Below, piece after piece: positions 61,038 through 64,000 of a DNA stretch of 64,000 nucleotides. Both the position numbers and the translations under genes were made by a program. The stretch is taken from positions 1,736,001 to 1,800,000 of the forward strand of contig JBMNES010000001.1 in assembly GCA_050948905.1 (NCBI GenBank), in the 5' to 3' direction. The notes below the pieces were generated by a model. The model searched no databases and was not told where the DNA came from. It saw only the letters and a list, made by a program, of their open reading frames with translations. Source of the stretch: DTKD01 sp050948905. Its GTDB lineage: Bacteria > Armatimonadota > UBA5829. Numbering within the stretch: position 1 is the stretch's first letter; every line of letters begins with the position of its first letter.

Positions 61038-62231
61038 ATGCAGCCAACTGAACTGAAGAAGGGCATATATTGGGTCGGCGCGATCGACAAATCGGTTCGC
61101 GACTTCCACGGATATTCGACGCCCTTTGGCACGACATACAACGCATATCTCCTCGTTGACGATAAGGTAGTGTTGTTCGATACAGTGGCCAAAGGATTCG
61201 CGTCGGAGATGCTCGCGCGTATCGGCGAGATTATAGAGCCCTCCAAAATCGACTACATTGTGGTCAATCACGTCGAGCTGGATCACAGCGGTTCGCTGCC
61301 GGAGATCATCGACACGGTGAATCCGGAGAAGATCATCTGCTCAACCGCGGGCAAAAAGGCCCTGCTGGCTCATTTTCACAACGAAGATTGGCCTTATGAG
61401 GTCGTTGCTACAGGGCAGAGCATAAACACCGGCAAAAAGAACGTCAAGTTCATTGAGACGAAGATGATCCATTGGCCGGACAGTATGTTCTCCTATATTG
61501 AGGAGGACGCTCTTCTGATTTCGCAGGACGGCTTCGGTTTGCACTGGGCGACCGACAAGAGATTCGACGACGAGGTCGACCAGGACGAGCTGATGCAGCA
61601 GGCGAAGAAATACTACGCAAACATTCTGCTGTTGTATTCTCCGCTGATACAAAGAGCGCTGCAGAATATCAGAAAGATGGAGCTAAAAATCGATATGATC
61701 GCTCCGGATCACGGCCCCATTTGGCGCACCAAACCACAGGTCATCTTCGATTTGTGGGACAAGTGGAGCAGGCAGGAGACCGTTGACAAGGCGGTTGTCG
61801 TCTACGACACGATGTGGCATTCGACTGAGATGATGGCGAACGCTATCGTCGACGGGATTAGAGAATCCGGCGCTGAAGTGATGTTGATGCCGCTTTCTGA
61901 GTATCATCGCAGCGATGTGATGACCGAGCTACTCGATTGCAAGGCGGTCGTGCTCGGCTCGGCGACGCTCAATAATGGAATGCTGCCCCGAATGGCGGAT
62001 ATGATCACCTATTTGAAAGGTCTTCGCCCGGTCGGCAAAATCGGCGCCGCATTTGGTTCCTACGGGTGGGGTGGGGAAGCCCCGCGTCTCCTGGACGCGT
62101 TTCTTGCGGAGATGAAATACGAATCCGCCGGAGAGTGCCTGCGAGTAAGCTACGTTCCGACAGATGAAAACCTCGCTGACTGTGTGGAGCTTGGTCGCAA
62201 GGTCGGATCAATGATCAAAGCGCAGGCTTAA
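61038..62231 (+). CDS. Flavo-diiron protein (FprA-type O2/NO reductase)
   Basis: 397 residues. A metallo-beta-lactamase-fold diiron domain (about 1-250) has ligands in HVELDHSGS, the KMIHWPDSM histidine, SQDGFGLH aspartate and APDHGPIWR histidine. A flavodoxin domain follows (about 252-395, VVVYDTMWHSTEMMANAI). It reduces oxygen to water or NO to N2O with electrons from rubredoxin or NADH systems. Two bases after rubrerythrin, so one message couples O2 and peroxide removal. Confidence 0.95.
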   Translation: MQPTELKKGIYWVGAIDKSVRDFHGYSTPFGTTYNAYLLVDDKVVLFDTVAKGFASEMLARIGEIIEPSKIDYIVVNHVELDHSGSLPEIIDTVNPEKIICSTAGKKALLAHFHNEDWPYEVVATGQSINTGKKNVKFIETKMIHWPDSMFSYIEEDALLISQDGFGLHWATDKRFDDEVDQDELMQQAKKYYANILLLYSPLIQRALQNIRKMELKIDMIAPDHGPIWRTKPQVIFDLWDKWSRQETVDKAVVVYDTMWHSTEMMANAIVDGIRESGAEVMLMPLSEYHRSDVMTELLDCKAVVLGSATLNNGMLPRMADMITYLKGLRPVGKIGAAFGSYGWGGEAPRLLDAFLAEMKYESAGECLRVSYVPTDENLADCVELGRKVGSMIKAQA

Positions 62232-62258
62232 CATTAAAACGGACAAGGCAGATCTGTA

Positions 62259-63065
62259 ATGGAAAACAGATTCAGGGTAGCTACGTTCAACGCTAATTCA
62301 CTGCGCAGCCGGCTCGAGATTACCACTGGCTGGCTGCGCAAGCACGAGCCTGACGCGCTTTGCATTCAGGAAACTCGTGTGATGGACGACGCGTTTCCTG
62401 TCGCCGCATTCGAGGAAATCGGCTATCACCCCGTTTTTCTGGGCCAGAAGTCCTTTAATGGGGTAGCTATCCTCTGCCGCACAGAACCTGAGGACGTCAC
62501 CACCGGGCTGGGAGTCGAGGGTCTCGATAACGAGGCTCGCATCATTCGCGCTAAGGTCCGCGGCGTAGAGGTCGTCAACACCTACGTACCGCAGGGAACG
62601 GCGGTCGAATCACCGCGATTTGAATACAAACTCAACTGGATATCCGCGCTTAAGGACTATTTTGATCGCAATTTTACACCGTCAACGCCGCTGGTATGGG
62701 TAGGGGACTTCAACGTCGCACCAGAGCCCATAGACGTGCACGACCCCGAGAAGCTGCTAGGCAGCGTTTGCTTCCATCCAAAAGAGCACGAAGTTTTGTC
62801 CCAAGTAAAGCAATGGGGTTTCGTCGATGTATTTCGCAAACATCATCCCGGCGAGCCTGATCAATACTCTTTTTATGACTACCGCATCCCCAACGCGCTC
62901 AAGCGCAAATTAGGCTGGAGAATCGACCACATTTGGGCCACTGCGCCTTTAGCAGATACGTCTTCAGATTGCTGGATTGACCTTGAGCCAAGGTCGATGG
63001 AGAAACCCTCCGACCACACTTTCGTCGTCGCGGATTTTCAACTTGATGTAACAGCTCGTTCTTAG
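62259..63065 (+). CDS. xth: Exodeoxyribonuclease III
   Basis: 268 residues, AP endonuclease/3'-5' exonuclease for repair of oxidised and abasic DNA. Metal and catalytic residues are in TFNANSLRSRL (Asn), CIQETRV (Glu), TYVPQG (Tyr), VGDFNVAPEPIDV (Asp and Asn), RIDHIWA (Asp) and the final SDHTFVVADF (His). The length is normal. Last gene of the oxygen-defence operon, 27 bp after the flavo-diiron gene, fitting repair of oxidative damage. Confidence 0.94.
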   Translation: MENRFRVATFNANSLRSRLEITTGWLRKHEPDALCIQETRVMDDAFPVAAFEEIGYHPVFLGQKSFNGVAILCRTEPEDVTTGLGVEGLDNEARIIRAKVRGVEVVNTYVPQGTAVESPRFEYKLNWISALKDYFDRNFTPSTPLVWVGDFNVAPEPIDVHDPEKLLGSVCFHPKEHEVLSQVKQWGFVDVFRKHHPGEPDQYSFYDYRIPNALKRKLGWRIDHIWATAPLADTSSDCWIDLEPRSMEKPSDHTFVVADFQLDVTARS

Positions 63066-63384
63066 TGAGTGATTGTTGCGGCTTGCTTTCGTTGCGGCCA
63101 CACAAACTATGTCATTTCGAACGCCCTTCCCGTCATTTCGAACGCCCTTCCTGTCATTTCGAACGAAGTGAGAAATCTGCTTTTTCCGATGTTCGATATC
63201 CGAACTTCGAAGTCCGATCAGCCTTCTTAAGCTACCTATTTCCCTAATAATGCAAAAATTCTGCTTTTTGGTTGTCGGTTGTAGGTTATCGGCTGATAGT
63301 TATGAAGTAAGGGCATTAGCCTGATAAAAAACCGGCCCGTTCTAAATTGAACGGGCCGGTTGGTTTGTCGTCGGCTTTGGGTGT
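63066..63384. repeat. Repeat-bearing intergenic region after xth
   Basis: 319 bp without a gene. Partial repeat cores at 63111 and 63132 and a fuller copy from 63153 to about 63220 (GTCATTTCGAACGAAGTG, then CGATGTTCGATATCCGA) are followed by a short heptamer remnant (63269-63293) and a terminator. Confidence 0.8.
63325..63360 (-). terminator. Rho-independent terminator of the secreted-protein gene
   Basis: Perfect 12-bp stem (63331-63342 with 63349-63360), 6-base loop, followed on the minus strand by TTTTTT (63325-63330); 25 bp after the stop codon. Confidence 0.92.
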
Positions 63385-64000
63385 TTACTTGGCGTAGATC
63401 ACCCGAACGTTGCCGAATCCGACTGCTCCTGTCACGATCACGAAGTCACCTTCGCTTACCGTCGGAGCGGACTTGGTTATGACCTTTATCTCAGTATCAG
63501 CAGAGCCGGTCGTGACAACATAAGAATTGCCATCAATCGAACCCCACTTCACCTGACCCCAGGTCTTAACATACAGGCCGTCAAGCAGGTCGAACTGGAA
63601 CGACTTGCCGTTGGTTCCCCAAGGAGCAATCGTGCCCTCGTCTGCACCCGTCAACTGACTTACCGTTATGCACGGCTCGCCTTCAGACGTGACGCCTCGT
63701 GTACCTATCAAGCTGACGATGGAATCCTCACCAGCAGCAATCGCACCCTCGACACGAATACCGTGGATGCGGTTGGCTTCCTCAATGTAACCGAAGCCAT
63801 CACCCTTGAAGTAGAGCGTCTTGTTGCCGAGTTCAATCGGCGCGCCTACTTCAGCCTGCTTGGCAGCAAGGATGGAACCTTCGTCAAAGAACACGGTTCC
63901 TGTAACCGCCAGTCTCTCGCTCTCGCAGCCAGCAGAGCTGACGTTGGCAGCGTAGAGAGTAGTGGTCTCAGACAGGCTTGCCGTGTAAGGATTAGCCGTG
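63385..64000 (-). CDS. C-terminal part of a large secreted beta-domain protein
   Basis: About 205 C-terminal codons; the frame stays open to the window edge, so the 5' part is missing. It begins with an Ig/fibronectin-like strand run (NPYTASLSETTTLYAANVSSAG). An OB-like beta module of about 165 residues follows: ALGNKTLYFKGDGFGYIEE-type opening, RIHGIRVEG, LLDGLYVKTWGQVKW and a final DFVIVTGAVGF strand. The same module occurs inside the triple FGE-like protein at 22700-23350. Its function is unknown; a structural or binding role in exported proteins is likely. A strong terminator follows. Confidence 0.8.
   Translation of the reverse strand, partial: TANPYTASLSETTTLYAANVSSAGCESERLAVTGTVFFDEGSILAAKQAEVGAPIELGNKTLYFKGDGFGYIEEANRIHGIRVEGAIAAGEDSIVSLIGTRGVTSEGEPCITVSQLTGADEGTIAPWGTNGKSFQFDLLDGLYVKTWGQVKWGSIDGNSYVVTTGSADTEIKVITKSAPTVSEGDFVIVTGAVGFGNVRVIYAK

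Overview
The window looks like a chromosomal segment of a diderm, saccharolytic, probably anaerobic or microaerophilic bacterium. The best match from gene content is an Armatimonadota-like lineage. The signs are a type II pseudopilin with an H-X9-DG type C-terminus, an S-layer-homology lipoprotein beside mreB/murA, VanW, RND-TolC export, Lnt, many secreted carbohydrate-active enzymes, and an oxygen-defence operon of rubrerythrin and flavo-diiron protein. The assignment rests on family content only; there is no rRNA or other phylogenetic marker here. No prophage, transposase or CRISPR array was seen.

Layout. 1-6001 (minus strand): a PIG-L deacetylase fragment, a DegT-type aminotransferase and a six-gene, translationally coupled cassette of uncharacterised membrane proteins that includes a DUF6754 protein. 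6346-10762: a pseudopilin, a secreted heparinase II/III-type lyase and a MalK-type ABC ATPase. 10968-14818: mnmG-rsmG and a Cys/Met-metabolism PLP enzyme. 15038-19779: a tight operon of GH172 (DUF2961), a C26 glutamine-amidotransferase-like hydrolase, a sugar nucleotidyltransferase and galactokinase. 19780-21752: alpha/beta hydrolase, zinc-ribbon protein and RNase H. 21950-25309: a secreted protein with three SUMF1/FGE-like domains. 25470-30356: envelope genes (SLH protein, mreB, murA, lnt). 30355-33503: a lipoprotein and a GtaA-like secreted enzyme. 34167-37621: cysE-cysS-vanW. 38644-45245: RND efflux operon with MarR and TolC. 45297-52929: acetyltransferase, methyltransferase, BON protein, GH94 phosphorylase, Hsp20 and Lon. 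52959-56326: two tandem phosphoribosyltransferases, an ANTAR response regulator, small proteins and tRNA-Leu(GAG). 56472-63065: a GH39-like enzyme, an XRE-metallo-beta-lactamase fusion, and a C39-like peptidase/rubrerythrin/flavo-diiron/exonuclease III operon. 63385-64000: the C-terminal part of a large secreted protein.

Intergenic DNA is rich in a dispersed repeat whose core begins GTCATTTCGAGCG. It forms a five-copy tandem array at 37737-38540 and a two-copy array at 33775-34105. Several promoters match the sigma-70 consensus closely (TTGACA, 17-18 bp, TATAAT-like). At least two genes appear to be leaderless, with an extended -10 box directly before the ATG.

The least explained item is the membrane cassette at 1886-6001. 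Other unusual arrangements are the triple FGE-like fusion, the XRE-hydrolase fusion, the BON-GH94 coupling and the C39-like protein leading the oxygen-defence operon.
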